Assembly: GCA_039815825.1 (NCBI GenBank)
Contig: JBCBYO010000003.1
Location: 62,001 to 126,000, forward strand
DNA: 64,000 nucleotides
Direction: 5' to 3'
DNA from: JBCBDX01 sp039815825
GTDB lineage: Bacteria; Pseudomonadota; Alphaproteobacteria; Rhizobiales; Rhizobiaceae
A program made the translations under genes and the position numbers. The notes under the pieces are model-generated. The model was given only the letters and a program-made list of their open reading frames with translations, did no database searches and was not told the origin of the DNA. Positions 32,306 through 40,695 of the stretch are shown piece after piece. The stretch's first letter is position 1. Each line of letters starts with the position of its first letter.

Positions 32306-33605
32306 CGACCGACAGTTCAAACTCCTGATCGGGGAAGTATTTGCGCAGGCGAATATCGGCGGTCCGGGCGTGGCCTTCCATGCCTTCCATCCGAGATATG
32401 CGGGCAGTTGCTTCAGCAACCGGTTTAGCACCCTCACGCGTTGCACGCTGCCAAGTGACGATCTTCATGTACTTATGAACGGACAGGCCACCGGTATATG
32501 TTGCAGCGCCTGAGGTGGGCAGCACATGGTTTGTGCCCGACGCTTTGTCGCCAAAGGCTACCGTTGTTTCTTCACCAAGGAACAACGAACCGTAACAAGA
32601 AAGGCGCTCGAGCCACCAATCTAAATCTTCAGCCTGCACGGTCAAATGTTCAGGTGCATATTCGTCGGACGTTGTCGCCATCTCCTCGCGTTCACCGCAC
32701 ACGATGACTTCCGCATAATCGCGCCAAGCGGCCTCCGCATTTTTGCTGTTCAACTCCGGCAGATCGGCAATCATATCGGGCACGAGTTCCATGACCCTTT
32801 CGGCCAAACCACGGTCATCGGTAACAAGCCAAACGGGAGAATTATAACCGTGCTCGGCTTGCCCAACGAGGTCAGCAGCCACGATCATCGGATCGGCCGA
32901 TGCATCGGCCAAAATGAGGCTGTCGGTTGGTCCTGCAATCATGTCGATACCAACGCGTCCGAAAAGGATCCGTTTGGCTTCAGCGACGAATTGGTTGCCC
33001 GGTCCAACCAATATGTTGGCTTCGGGTAAACCGAACAGTCCGAATGTCATGGCAGCAACGCCTTGGACACCGCCCATCGCCATGATTTTGTCAGCACCAC
33101 ACACATAAGCGGCATAAATGATTGCAGGCGCGATACCGACGCCAGGGCGTGGCGGTGAACAGGCAACAATGTGCTCACACCCGGCGACCTTGGCTGTTGT
33201 AACGGTCATAATAGCGCTAGCGATGTGGGCATAACGGCCGCCGGGCACGTAACAGCCCGCAGCTTTCACCGGGATGGATTTCTGCCCGGCAACAAGGCCC
33301 GGAATGATCTCCGTTTCGAAATCAGCAATCGTCTGTTTCTGCGCCTCGGCAAACCGTTTGACGTTGGCATGAGCGAACTCGATGTCGCGCTTTAATTTTT
33401 CGGGAACAAGGGCTGACGCAGCCGCAATCTCGTCCTGCGTCAACAACGTGTTGCCCTCATACTTGTCGAATTTGGCGGCATATTCCAACGCGGCAACATC
33501 GCCTCGCGCCTCAATGTCTGCCAAAATATCGCGGACAATTTTTTGCGTCTCGGAAGCATCACTCTTTGGCGTCAGACTTGCGCGTTTCAAGTAATCTCGC
33601 GGCAT
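32298..33605 (-). CDS. hpsN: Sulfopropanediol 3-dehydrogenase (HisD-like)
   Basis: 435 residues, homologous to histidinol dehydrogenase but without histidine genes nearby. Motifs: VKAAGCYVPGGRYAHIASAI, MGGVQGVAAMTFGLFGLPEA, VGPGNQFVAEAKRILFGRVG, GPTDSLILADASADP and Zn-ligand VGQAEHGYNSPVWLV, then DEYAPEHLTVQ and SGTNHVLPTSGAATYTGGLS. HpsN oxidises (R)-2,3-dihydroxypropane-1-sulfonate twice to (R)-sulfolactate with NAD+. The next genes encode SuyAB, which uses that product, and a TRAP importer precedes it; this context makes HpsN far more likely than HisD. Confidence 0.9.
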   Translation of the reverse strand: MPRDYLKRASLTPKSDASETQKIVRDILADIEARGDVAALEYAAKFDKYEGNTLLTQDEIAAASALVPEKLKRDIEFAHANVKRFAEAQKQTIADFETEIIPGLVAGQKSIPVKAAGCYVPGGRYAHIASAIMTVTTAKVAGCEHIVACSPPRPGVGIAPAIIYAAYVCGADKIMAMGGVQGVAAMTFGLFGLPEANILVGPGNQFVAEAKRILFGRVGIDMIAGPTDSLILADASADPMIVAADLVGQAEHGYNSPVWLVTDDRGLAERVMELVPDMIADLPELNSKNAEAAWRDYAEVIVCGEREEMATTSDEYAPEHLTVQAEDLDWWLERLSCYGSLFLGEETTVAFGDKASGTNHVLPTSGAATYTGGLSVHKYMKIVTWQRATREGAKPVAEATARISRMEGMEGHARTADIRLRKYFPDQEFELSVDG

Positions 33606-33618
33606 TGATTGAGTTATC

Positions 33619-34950
33619 CTATTTCAAAATTTCGGGAAGCAGCGTTGTGGAAATTGCCGGCACGTATGCGATGAACAGCGTTACAACGAGCATGAAGAAA
33701 ACGAATGGTATGGCTCGATAGGCGATCTTCAGTATCGATTCACCGGTTATCCCGGACACGACGAACAGGTTCAGCCCAAGGGGTGGTGTAATAAATCCAA
33801 CACCCAACGCGGTGATCATCATGATACAGAACTGGATTTCGTTCATGCCGATATTGTCAGCCAATGGCTTTAGGATCGGCGCAAGGATCACGATGTTTGG
33901 CGTTGTTTCCATCACGCAACCTGCTGCGATCAAAATACCGACCATCATCAGGATCAGAACCCAAGGTTCATTGCTTACGGAAGTTGCCGCCGCAACAAAT
34001 CCCTGCGGCACACCCATGATCGCCAGCGCCTGCGCAAGCGGTAGGGAAAAGGCGATGATGGGCAAGATTACGCCGTTCACTTTAGCGGAGCTGACAAGCA
34101 TCGCCGGGAAGTCAGAGAAACGGAGTGTACCGAGCATGAAGCCCATGATGATGGTAACGACGACCGCAACCGCGCCGGCCTCTGTGGGTGTCAAACGCCC
34201 GGAGAAAATGCCGTAGAAAATGATGCCAGGCACGATAAATGCGTACCAGCCTGACTTTAGGGCTGTACCCAATCGCGACACATATTCGGCAAAAGAGATA
34301 TTACCACCACCTTCCCAGCCATAGAGCCGGTTCATGATGATGTTGGTGGCAAGGATCGAAACGAGGATGGCCAGGCCAGGAATGAGCGCGGCAAGGAACA
34401 GCGTCGACGCCGAAATACCCAGAACCAAACCGATAATGATGTAGGCAATCGACGGTGGAATAAGGATACCGGTACAGGCACCCGCCGCAACCAAAGCACA
34501 GGCATACGGACGCGGATAACCGGACTCCACAAGGCGGTCGATAGTCATGCGGCCGACCGCAGCGGCACCGGCAGCGTCTGAACCGGAAATTGCAGCGAAC
34601 ATGCCACAGACCAAGACCGTAGCAGAGCCAAAACCGCCCTTTGCAAACTGGGTCAATGCCTCCGCGACATCGAGGAATTTCTTAGATAGTCCCGTGCGGA
34701 CCAACACGTCGCCCGTCAAAATAAAGAGCGGGACCGCGGTTAGCGCGAAATGGTCGATACCATGAAAGAGACTTTCACCGACCAGTGAGAGGGGCAGCGA
34801 CCCAGACCATAAAAGCATGAGAATGGCCGATGCACCTATGGCCGCCCACACCGGTACCGCAAGCGCGACCAATAATACAAACAGCAGAACGGGGCCATAG
34901 AAGTCCCAGCCGAGTACAATGGTTTGTTGTTGGAGTTGGTTCCAAAGCAT
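33619..34950 (-). CDS. hpsM: TRAP transporter large permease subunit (DctM type), probable HpsM
   Basis: 443-residue membrane protein with about twelve helices. DctM signatures: FVLLVALAVPVWAAIGASAI, VGRMTIDRLVESGYPRPYAC, GACTGILIPPSIAYIIIGLV, GRLTPTEAGAVAVVVTIIMG and FCIMMITALGVGFITPPLGL. It uses an ion gradient to bring in the anion presented by the binding protein. ATG 34950 follows GGGGG by five bases; the longer frame to 35022 is a shadow of the small-subunit gene. Substrate assignment (DHPS) rests on the operon. Confidence 0.88.
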   Translation of the reverse strand: MLWNQLQQQTIVLGWDFYGPVLLFVLLVALAVPVWAAIGASAILMLLWSGSLPLSLVGESLFHGIDHFALTAVPLFILTGDVLVRTGLSKKFLDVAEALTQFAKGGFGSATVLVCGMFAAISGSDAAGAAAVGRMTIDRLVESGYPRPYACALVAAGACTGILIPPSIAYIIIGLVLGISASTLFLAALIPGLAILVSILATNIIMNRLYGWEGGGNISFAEYVSRLGTALKSGWYAFIVPGIIFYGIFSGRLTPTEAGAVAVVVTIIMGFMLGTLRFSDFPAMLVSSAKVNGVILPIIAFSLPLAQALAIMGVPQGFVAAATSVSNEPWVLILMMVGILIAAGCVMETTPNIVILAPILKPLADNIGMNEIQFCIMMITALGVGFITPPLGLNLFVVSGITGESILKIAYRAIPFVFFMLVVTLFIAYVPAISTTLLPEILK

Positions 34951-34960
34951 ATCGGCCCCC

Positions 34961-35476
34961 TCAGTCGAAAAGCTTGTCGCCTTCGTACACGGGCGTACCG
35001 GCACGAAGATCTTTAATGTCACGAAGGAACGATTGCGCTAGGCGATAGAGCACTAGCGCGAAACCGATTGGTACGGCCGACAGGAACCATACCTGAGAAA
35101 TCCGCAAGCCGTGCGTCACCGATCCAAATTTGGCTGAGACGAGCACGGACTCAAATGACCAGTAGAGCGCAATGACAGCAACTGCCGCCATGACCAAATC
35201 GCCGAAGATGTAGAGTAGCGCCTTAATGCGAGGCCCTACATATTGAAGGATCACATCGATTCGAATATGTCCGCGCTCTTTGACGGCAGCAGCGGCGCCG
35301 ATCCAAGCGAGATATATGAATGAATAGCGGACGAACTCTTCGCCCCAAATCGATGAATAGGAGAGCACCTCACGACGCATCACCTCGATAAACATCGTCG
35401 ACACCAGCATCACGTAAAACACAAGCAGCGCCCAGCGCTCTGCATTCTCGTCCAGTCTTTTCAAAAATGCGGGCAT
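34961..35476 (-). CDS. hpsL: TRAP transporter small permease subunit (DctQ type), probable HpsL
   Basis: 171 residues with four helices: LLVFYVMLVSTMFIEVMRRE, EEFVRYSFIYLAWIGAAAAV (the E-x2-R conserved pair of DctQ), LYIFGDLVMAAVAVIALYWS and SQVWFLSAVPIGFALVLYRL. It anchors the large permease and is required for uptake. ATG 35476 follows GGAGG; ATG 35503 is an unlikely alternative. The large-subunit gene begins ten bases after its stop. Confidence 0.87.
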   Translation of the reverse strand: MPAFLKRLDENAERWALLVFYVMLVSTMFIEVMRREVLSYSSIWGEEFVRYSFIYLAWIGAAAAVKERGHIRIDVILQYVGPRIKALLYIFGDLVMAAVAVIALYWSFESVLVSAKFGSVTHGLRISQVWFLSAVPIGFALVLYRLAQSFLRDIKDLRAGTPVYEGDKLFD

Positions 35477-35552
35477 ACATCCTCCGTCCGCACGCCACCT
35501 CACCGGTAACGCACCCCTTTTGTCTCAGCTATTTCCGCGAACTAAACGTTGT

Positions 35553-35580
35553 CACCGGCCGAACCTAGGCCCGGCCGGTG
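35553..35580 (-). terminator. GC-rich hairpin between hpsK and hpsL
   Basis: CACCGGCCG and CGGCCGGTG form a perfect 9-bp stem around a 10-base loop. No T run follows on the minus strand, so it is more likely an mRNA-stabilising or attenuating hairpin that keeps hpsK expression above that of the permease genes. Confidence 0.6.
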
Positions 35581-35592
35581 ATGGCAATGGCC

Positions 35593-36741
35593 TTAGGCGT
35601 CGTGGACGTAATAACGGCCCATTGTGCTGGCCGCTTCGTCGAGTTTCGCAAAGACGTCCATGGAACCGGCAAGATCAGTCTTGAACTCATCCCACTCGGC
35701 GCGCTGGTAGCCGCCAACTTCCTGCCACTCGCCCAGTTGGTCGGCGCTCAACGAATGGAACTCAACACCAGACTTAGTCAGCTCTGACATTGCGTATGCA
35801 CGCGCCGCAGGAACTTTTGCGAGGTTTTGCTGTGCAGAAACTTCACCAGCAAACTCGAGACCTTCCTGCACATCAGATGGCAGTGAATTAAACCACTCAA
35901 GGTTCATGGAGTAGACTTGGCTGTCTGGAACAGCTTGCGTGAACGTCACATGGCTCAAAATGTCAGAGAAGCCGAAGACGTGCAGCGCGCCTACTGATGG
36001 GTCAAGTGCGTCTGCAACACCCTGCTTGATCGCTGAAGGTGTTTCACCCCAAGCAACTGGCGTCGGGTTTGCACCAACCATGCGGTAGTACTGCTGAAGC
36101 ATTGCAGAACCAGGCACGCGGAATTTGATACCAGCTAGATCACTCGGCGAAAGAACCGGACCAGCACCACCTTTTCTGACCGCTACCACACGCGGGTCGA
36201 TCACAATGTAGAACAGTGCCTTGAAGCCAGACGCTTCAATTTTCGGATGCACTTCGGATTTCCAAGCATCAGATGTCACAAGGTTTGTGAAGCGTTGGTT
36301 CGAGCCACAGAAGTAAGGCAAGTTGATCAGGTCAACGGCGCTTGCGAATGGCGCGAAGTTGGACAGCGAGTGCTGCGCACATTGGATCGTGCCGCTTTGG
36401 ACGGCTTGCGCCAAAGCACCGCCTGCACCGAGCTGGCCGCCAGGAGCAAGTTTGACGTAGATTTTGCCGTTGGTGGAATTTTGAATGTTTTCTTTCAGGT
36501 CCAATTGCATGATTGGATAGCTGCGAGACGCGCCAAGTACATAGGCTGTAGCCAGTGTCATAATGTGGTCGGCAGCCGCCTCGCGCTCACGCTCTTCTTG
36601 GGCAGTTTGAGCGGCGGCCTCTTCGGACCAAAGTAGACCACCAGCACCTGCAACCAGTGCCGCTGTAAAGGCGCCAGAACCAGCAAGTTTTAAGAAATTA
36701 CGGCGTTCAGCAAACGCGCGCTCCTTGAGTTCTTTAGTCAT
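35593..36741 (-). CDS. hpsK: TRAP transporter substrate-binding protein, probable HpsK (Tat-exported)
   Basis: 382 residues with a twin-arginine signal (ERRNFLKLAGSG, then hydrophobic AFTAALVAGAGGLLW). The mature part is of the DctP fold: NIQNSTNGKIYVKLAPGGQL, LGAGGALAQAVQSGTIQCAQ, the conserved arginine in GIKFRVPGSAMLQQYYRMVG that binds carboxylate or sulfonate groups, and TPVAWGETPSAIKQGVADAL. It captures the substrate, inferred to be DHPS or sulfolactate, in the periplasm. GGGAGG precedes the ATG. A conserved cysteine pair lies in YFCGSNQ and IQCAQ. Confidence 0.88.
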   Translation of the reverse strand: MTKELKERAFAERRNFLKLAGSGAFTAALVAGAGGLLWSEEAAAQTAQEEREREAAADHIMTLATAYVLGASRSYPIMQLDLKENIQNSTNGKIYVKLAPGGQLGAGGALAQAVQSGTIQCAQHSLSNFAPFASAVDLINLPYFCGSNQRFTNLVTSDAWKSEVHPKIEASGFKALFYIVIDPRVVAVRKGGAGPVLSPSDLAGIKFRVPGSAMLQQYYRMVGANPTPVAWGETPSAIKQGVADALDPSVGALHVFGFSDILSHVTFTQAVPDSQVYSMNLEWFNSLPSDVQEGLEFAGEVSAQQNLAKVPAARAYAMSELTKSGVEFHSLSADQLGEWQEVGGYQRAEWDEFKTDLAGSMDVFAKLDEAASTMGRYYVHDA

Positions 36742-36771
36742 AAATTCCTCCCTTGTGACTAATGATACAGA

Positions 36772-36945
36772 TTATTGTTTCGCGTCGCGCTCTTCTTTTA
36801 AAATCGCAACCACAAACGCAATCGATGCAATGCTCAGCACGATCATCTCGCTCACGTCCCCCATAAAAGAGGCCGAGGCGAGCGCGCCCAAAAGCACGTT
36901 TGCAACGTAAATTGAAAAGATCAGACCAGAGATTACCAGATACAC
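36772..36945 (-). CDS. Small two-helix membrane protein at the head of the TRAP operon
   Basis: 57 residues. Helix one is LVISGLIFSIYVANVLLGAL and helix two EMIVLSIASIAFVVAILKEE, with a basic tail RDAKQ. GTG 36945 is chosen because GGGAGGG lies six bases upstream; the TTG at 36960 is inside that signal. Similar short proteins stand before TRAP genes in related bacteria. It is the first gene after the operator pair, 30 bases before hpsK, so it belongs to the same operon. Function is unknown; it may help assembly of the TRAP permease. Confidence 0.65.
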   Translation of the reverse strand: MYLVISGLIFSIYVANVLLGALASASFMGDVSEMIVLSIASIAFVVAILKEERDAKQ

Positions 36946-36978
36946 GGACAGCCCTCCCAAGCTTACCGGATAATTTTG

Positions 36979-37014
36979 TGTAAGCGATTACATTTGACAA
37001 TGCAAGCGCTTACA
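36979..37014. promoter_or_regulatory. Two LacI-type operators in the hps/lacI divergent region
   Basis: TGTAAGCGATTACA (36979-36992) and TGCAAGCGCTTACA (37001-37014) are both near-perfect 14-bp dyads with the central CG typical of LacI-family sites. Their centres are 22 bases apart, close to two helical turns. They lie between the divergent TRAP operon and its LacI regulator, so they probably control both directions. Confidence 0.75.
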
Positions 37015-37077
37015 CATACTTTTTTAACGATCGGAAATAGCCGTTCTTTGTAGCGTTCGGCTTCTGGGGGATGTCCG

Positions 37078-38127
37078 TTGCAACCGGAGAAGACAAGAAA
37101 GCGGCGAGCGTTTAGCGCACCAAAGATCGATGATGTGGCAGAAATCGCAGGTGTTTCGACAGCCACCGTATCGCGCTGTCTCAATACCCCCGATGTTGTA
37201 AGTCCTGACACACGCGAACGGGTGATGGCAGCCGTAACACAGCTAGGATATGAGCCCAATTTTGGCGCCCGGGTGATGGCAGCCAAGAGATCAAACACGA
37301 TTGGCGCGATTATCCCAACCATGGAAAACGCGATTTTTGCTCGTTGTCTTCAGGCGTTTCAAGAAGAGCTTGACAGAAACGACTATACACTGCTGGTCGC
37401 CAGTTCTTCATATAAAACAGATATGGAAAAGCAGCAGCTTCGCACCCTGTTGGCGCGCGGCGCAGATGCTATGCTTCTGATTGGCTTTGCGCGCGACGAA
37501 GAAATCTACGAGATGCTTGAAGAGCGGCAAGTACCCACCGTAGTTGCTTGGTCATACCGTGCCGGTTCAAGAGTCGCATCGGTCGGTTTTGACAACAAGA
37601 TAGCCATGCGGGAGTTTGCGGACTTGGTGTTCAAACAGGGGCACCGTAAGATTGGTGTGATTTCAGCACCTACCGCTGACAATGACCGGGCATCAGAGCG
37701 TGTAGCGGGGATTATGGAATCAGCAGCTGCTAACGGTGTTGATCCGTCAGCCATCGAAATTGTCGAAACAAAGTATTCGATCGACAATGGCGCCCGCGCA
37801 GCCCACGCTTTTCTGACCTCAAAAGTGCCGCCATCGGCATTGATTTGCGGTAATGATGTTTTGGCGATCGGCGCCTTGAAGGCTGCGCGCGAATTGCAGC
37901 TACGGGTTCCCGAAGACTTGTCCATCACTGGGTTTGACGACATTGAACTTGCTCAAATTGCTGATCCGGGCCTCACAACTGTTCATGTCCCTCATCGGGA
38001 AATGGGGCGGCGCGCTGCAAAACTACTTATTTCATTGGTTGAGAACCCTAGACATTTGCCTAGTGAACAACTTGCGACAAGAATCGTGAAACGCGGCACC
38101 TTGGGCCCTGCTCCCCATTCATCTTAG
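37078..38127 (+). CDS. LacI-family regulator of the sulfonate operon
   Basis: 349 residues. The N-terminal DNA-binding domain is PKIDDVAEIAGVSTATVSRC with the hinge-helix region YEPNFGARVMAAKRSNTIGA. The C-terminal periplasmic-binding-type domain includes IIPTMENAIFARCLQAFQEE, VGFDNKIAMREFADLV, GVISAPTADNDRASERVAGI and TGFDDIELAQIADPGLTTVH. It is presumed to bind DHPS, sulfolactate or a related intermediate and release the operators upstream. No ATG fits; TTG 37078 with GGGGG seven bases before it is the likely start. Confidence 0.85.
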   Translation: MQPEKTRKRRAFSAPKIDDVAEIAGVSTATVSRCLNTPDVVSPDTRERVMAAVTQLGYEPNFGARVMAAKRSNTIGAIIPTMENAIFARCLQAFQEELDRNDYTLLVASSSYKTDMEKQQLRTLLARGADAMLLIGFARDEEIYEMLEERQVPTVVAWSYRAGSRVASVGFDNKIAMREFADLVFKQGHRKIGVISAPTADNDRASERVAGIMESAAANGVDPSAIEIVETKYSIDNGARAAHAFLTSKVPPSALICGNDVLAIGALKAARELQLRVPEDLSITGFDDIELAQIADPGLTTVHVPHREMGRRAAKLLISLVENPRHLPSEQLATRIVKRGTLGPAPHSS

Positions 38128-38139
38128 TATTCGACTAGT

Positions 38140-39366
38140 TTAAGTCAGCAATGCATCCGTCGCCCCGGCGCGCACCGGATCGTAGAAGAAACGGCTGTTG
38201 ATTGGAAGCAGCGCAGCACCAATAACACGGGCATTCGCGCCGGCTTTACCCGACAAAATTTCTGGCACGATGATGCCGTCTGTGTTGAACCCCGACATTG
38301 CCCGTCGCACCTTTTCCGCCAACACCTCGCGAACAGAACTAGGAAAGGCACCGTCGATAAATATAACGGGAAAATCGATGACCGCGCATACGGTCAATGC
38401 GGCTTTTGCGATCGCTGGTGCGGTGCGTTCAATCCAGTTAGAAACGTGCGGCTCGAACATTTCCCAGCTCTCGGTTTGCGCCCACATTGTCGACGCGTCC
38501 ATGCCAGACGCGGCGATGTCAGCCTCCAGAAAATAAAGCGACGCGGTATCGATTAGTTGGGCCTTTGGGTTGCCGGGCGTGGCAGACGGCAGAGGGCCGA
38601 ATGCACCCGCATTGCCCGTAGGCCCCGTCTGTACTTTTCCGTTCAGCACGATACCGCCGCCGATAAAAGAGCCAACAAAGAAATAGGCAAAATCATCATA
38701 GGCTGCGCCGCCTCCGATGGCATGCTCGGCAACGCATGCGCACGTGGCGTCATTGACAAGGATTGTTGAAAAACCGGTGCGGACCGAAATGTCGGCTGCG
38801 AGATCATAATCACGCCAAGTCGCCATCTGATCTTGCGGCGCTCCCAGGCGATCAAGCCAGTTATAAAGTTCAAATGGTGCCGAAATACCGACGCCCAGCA
38901 CCCTGCTCTTTTTTACCGAAGATACAAGTTCGCCCAAGTGGGCATCGACAAAGTCGAGAATACGTTTGGGCGTAGGATAGTTATAAGTCACCTTGATAAG
39001 GTCGCGCACATTGCCAACGAGATCCATCAAAGCCAAATCCGCAGAGCGCCTTCCAAGTCGAAGTCCGACGGAAAATGCCCCGTCAGGGTTCAGCGCCATA
39101 GGTGTTGATGGCTGCCCGACCCTGCCACGTGTTACTTTCTGGCGTTGAAGAATTTCTTCGGCTTCCAAATTTCGAATGATTACCGACACGGCCTGCGCAG
39201 ACAGCCCGGTCATTCGCGCAATGTCAGCCTTTGAGAGTGCCCCATGCAGACGGATCTGGGACAAAACCAGCCTTTCATTGTGCGCGCGAACGCCCGTCTG
39301 ATTGACACCAGTAGACTGCTGCACAAGACTGTTGGCTTGCTGCGCCGCACCGTGATCCGCTGACAA
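38140..39366 (-). CDS. frcR: ROK-family repressor of the fructose uptake operon
   Basis: 408 residues: an N-terminal winged helix (RLHGALSKADIARMTGLSAQ, AVSVIIRNLEAEEIL) and a ROK sugar-kinase-like domain with VGISAPFELYNWLDRLG, VNDATCACVAEHAIGGG and VGSFIGGGIVLNGKV. The usual Zn-binding CGxxGC motif of ROK proteins is absent in this subgroup. Its position divergent from frcBCAK matches frcR of Sinorhizobium. I chose TTG 39366: AGGAG lies six bases before it, whereas the GTG at 39402 would read through that ribosome site. A 21-bp palindrome lies just upstream. Confidence 0.85.
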   Translation of the reverse strand: MSADHGAAQQANSLVQQSTGVNQTGVRAHNERLVLSQIRLHGALSKADIARMTGLSAQAVSVIIRNLEAEEILQRQKVTRGRVGQPSTPMALNPDGAFSVGLRLGRRSADLALMDLVGNVRDLIKVTYNYPTPKRILDFVDAHLGELVSSVKKSRVLGVGISAPFELYNWLDRLGAPQDQMATWRDYDLAADISVRTGFSTILVNDATCACVAEHAIGGGAAYDDFAYFFVGSFIGGGIVLNGKVQTGPTGNAGAFGPLPSATPGNPKAQLIDTASLYFLEADIAASGMDASTMWAQTESWEMFEPHVSNWIERTAPAIAKAALTVCAVIDFPVIFIDGAFPSSVREVLAEKVRRAMSGFNTDGIIVPEILSGKAGANARVIGAALLPINSRFFYDPVRAGATDALLT

Positions 39367-39408
39367 AGGTATCTCCTCCCGATGGAGAACAGCTTTGCAC
39401 ACCCATTT

Positions 39409-39429
39409 AATAAATCAAGTTGATTTATT
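39409..39429. promoter_or_regulatory. Perfect ROK-type operator between frcR and frcB
   Basis: Two 10-base arms, AATAAATCAA and TTGATTTATT, flank a single G. The site lies 42 bases before frcR and overlaps the approach to a TTGACA hexamer (39432-39437) oriented towards frcB. AT-rich palindromes of this shape are typical of NagC/XylR-like ROK repressors, so FrcR probably represses both genes here. Confidence 0.8.
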
Positions 39430-39519
39430 TATTGACAGACCGGGAAATTTCCGTTCTCCTGACGTTGTTCATCACACGCGATGGATGTTTAACGGCCTTT
39501 GGGCCTTTGGGAGGAATTA

Positions 39520-40548
39520 ATGAAAAAATCCGTTCTCGCCGTTGCGGCGGGCGCTCTTGTTGCGTCTGCAGCTGCGCTAACCCCCGCCTATGCAGGCGGC
39601 CACGGCACAACTGTGTGCCTGATCACCAAAACAGATACCAACCCTTTCTTCGTGAAGATGAAAGAAGGTGCGGAAGCCAAAGCTGAAGAGCTTGGTATGA
39701 CGCTTAAATCCTTCGCCGGTAAGATTGACGGTGACCACGAAACACAAGTTCAAGCGATTGAAACTTGTATCCTTGATGGCGCCAAGGGCATCCTTTTGAC
39801 TGCGTCTGACACGTCTTCCATCGTACCGGCCGTGCAACAGGCGCGCGACGCAGGTCTTTTGGTGATTGCGTTGGATACACCGCTCACGCCGATTGACGCG
39901 GCTGACGCGACTTTTGCCACTGACAATTTCCTTGCCGGTGAGCTGATTGGCAAATGGGCTGCCGGCACGTACGGCGACACGTCAACTGCCAAGATCGGCA
40001 TGATGAACATCAATGTGTCACAACCAACTGTTGGTGTGTTGCGGAACCAAGGCTTCTTGACCGGCTTTGGGATCGATCTTGGCGACCCCAACAAGTGGGG
40101 CGACGAAACCGATGCTCGTATCGTCAACAATGAAGTGACAAATGCCAACGAAGAAGGTGGTCGCAAGTCAATGGAGAACTTGTTGACCATGGATGATGGC
40201 ACCAACGTTCTTTACACGATCAACGAACCTGCCGCAGCGGGCGCTTATGAGACGCTAAAAGACTTCGGCAAGACTGACGATGTAATTGTTGTATCTGTCG
40301 ATGGCGGTTGCCCAGGCGTGCAAGCGGTTGCTGACGGTGAACTTGGCGCGACATCACAGCAGTATCCGTTGCTGATGGCGTCACTTGGGGTTGAAGCAGT
40401 CGCTGCATGGGCCAATGACGGCAGCAAGCCGGAAAACACACCAGGTAAAGACTTCTTCGACACTGGCGTGGCGCTCGTAACTGACAATCCGGTTGACGGC
40501 GTTCCCTCAATCACTTCTGCTGAAGGCCTCGACCTCTGCTGGGGCTGA
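39520..40548 (+). CDS. frcB: Fructose ABC transporter substrate-binding protein
   Basis: 342 residues with a signal peptide (VLAVAAGALVASAAALTPAY, cleavage after AYA). The mature part has the ribose-type binding fold: VCLITKTDTNPFFVKMKEGA, ILTASDTSS-like ILLTASDTSSIVPAVQQARD, IALDTPLTPIDAADATFATD and VVSVDGGCPGVQAVADGELG. FrcB of Sinorhizobium binds fructose, mannose and ribose. GGGAGG lies before ATG 39520; the upstream ATG at 39499 is discarded because of the signal peptide. A hairpin follows the gene. Confidence 0.92.
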   Translation: MKKSVLAVAAGALVASAAALTPAYAGGHGTTVCLITKTDTNPFFVKMKEGAEAKAEELGMTLKSFAGKIDGDHETQVQAIETCILDGAKGILLTASDTSSIVPAVQQARDAGLLVIALDTPLTPIDAADATFATDNFLAGELIGKWAAGTYGDTSTAKIGMMNINVSQPTVGVLRNQGFLTGFGIDLGDPNKWGDETDARIVNNEVTNANEEGGRKSMENLLTMDDGTNVLYTINEPAAAGAYETLKDFGKTDDVIVVSVDGGCPGVQAVADGELGATSQQYPLLMASLGVEAVAAWANDGSKPENTPGKDFFDTGVALVTDNPVDGVPSITSAEGLDLCWG

Positions 40549-40562
40549 CCCTAAACCCTTTC

Positions 40563-40585
40563 GGAGGGCGCGCGCTGCGCCCTCC
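40563..40585 (+). terminator. GC-rich hairpin between frcB and frcC
   Basis: GGAGGGCGC and GCGCCCTCC form a perfect 9-bp stem with a five-base loop. No clean T run follows (CCTAAAAATTTT), so partial termination or protection of the frcB mRNA is more likely than full stop. Confidence 0.65.
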
Positions 40586-40695
40586 CCTAAAAATTTTCAC
40601 AACAAGACCTAGTTTGACAAGCGCCGCTGGCATGCGATGCTTTGTAAAAAAGCGCAGGCAAAATTGGGCGTAGCAAGCGTTCTTGGGAGGATCAT

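Noticed and set aside
32298..33605. hisD of histidine biosynthesis
   Set aside because: The fold is that of HisD, but no his genes adjoin it, and it stands between a TRAP importer and sulfolactate sulfo-lyase genes. HpsN explains the context better.
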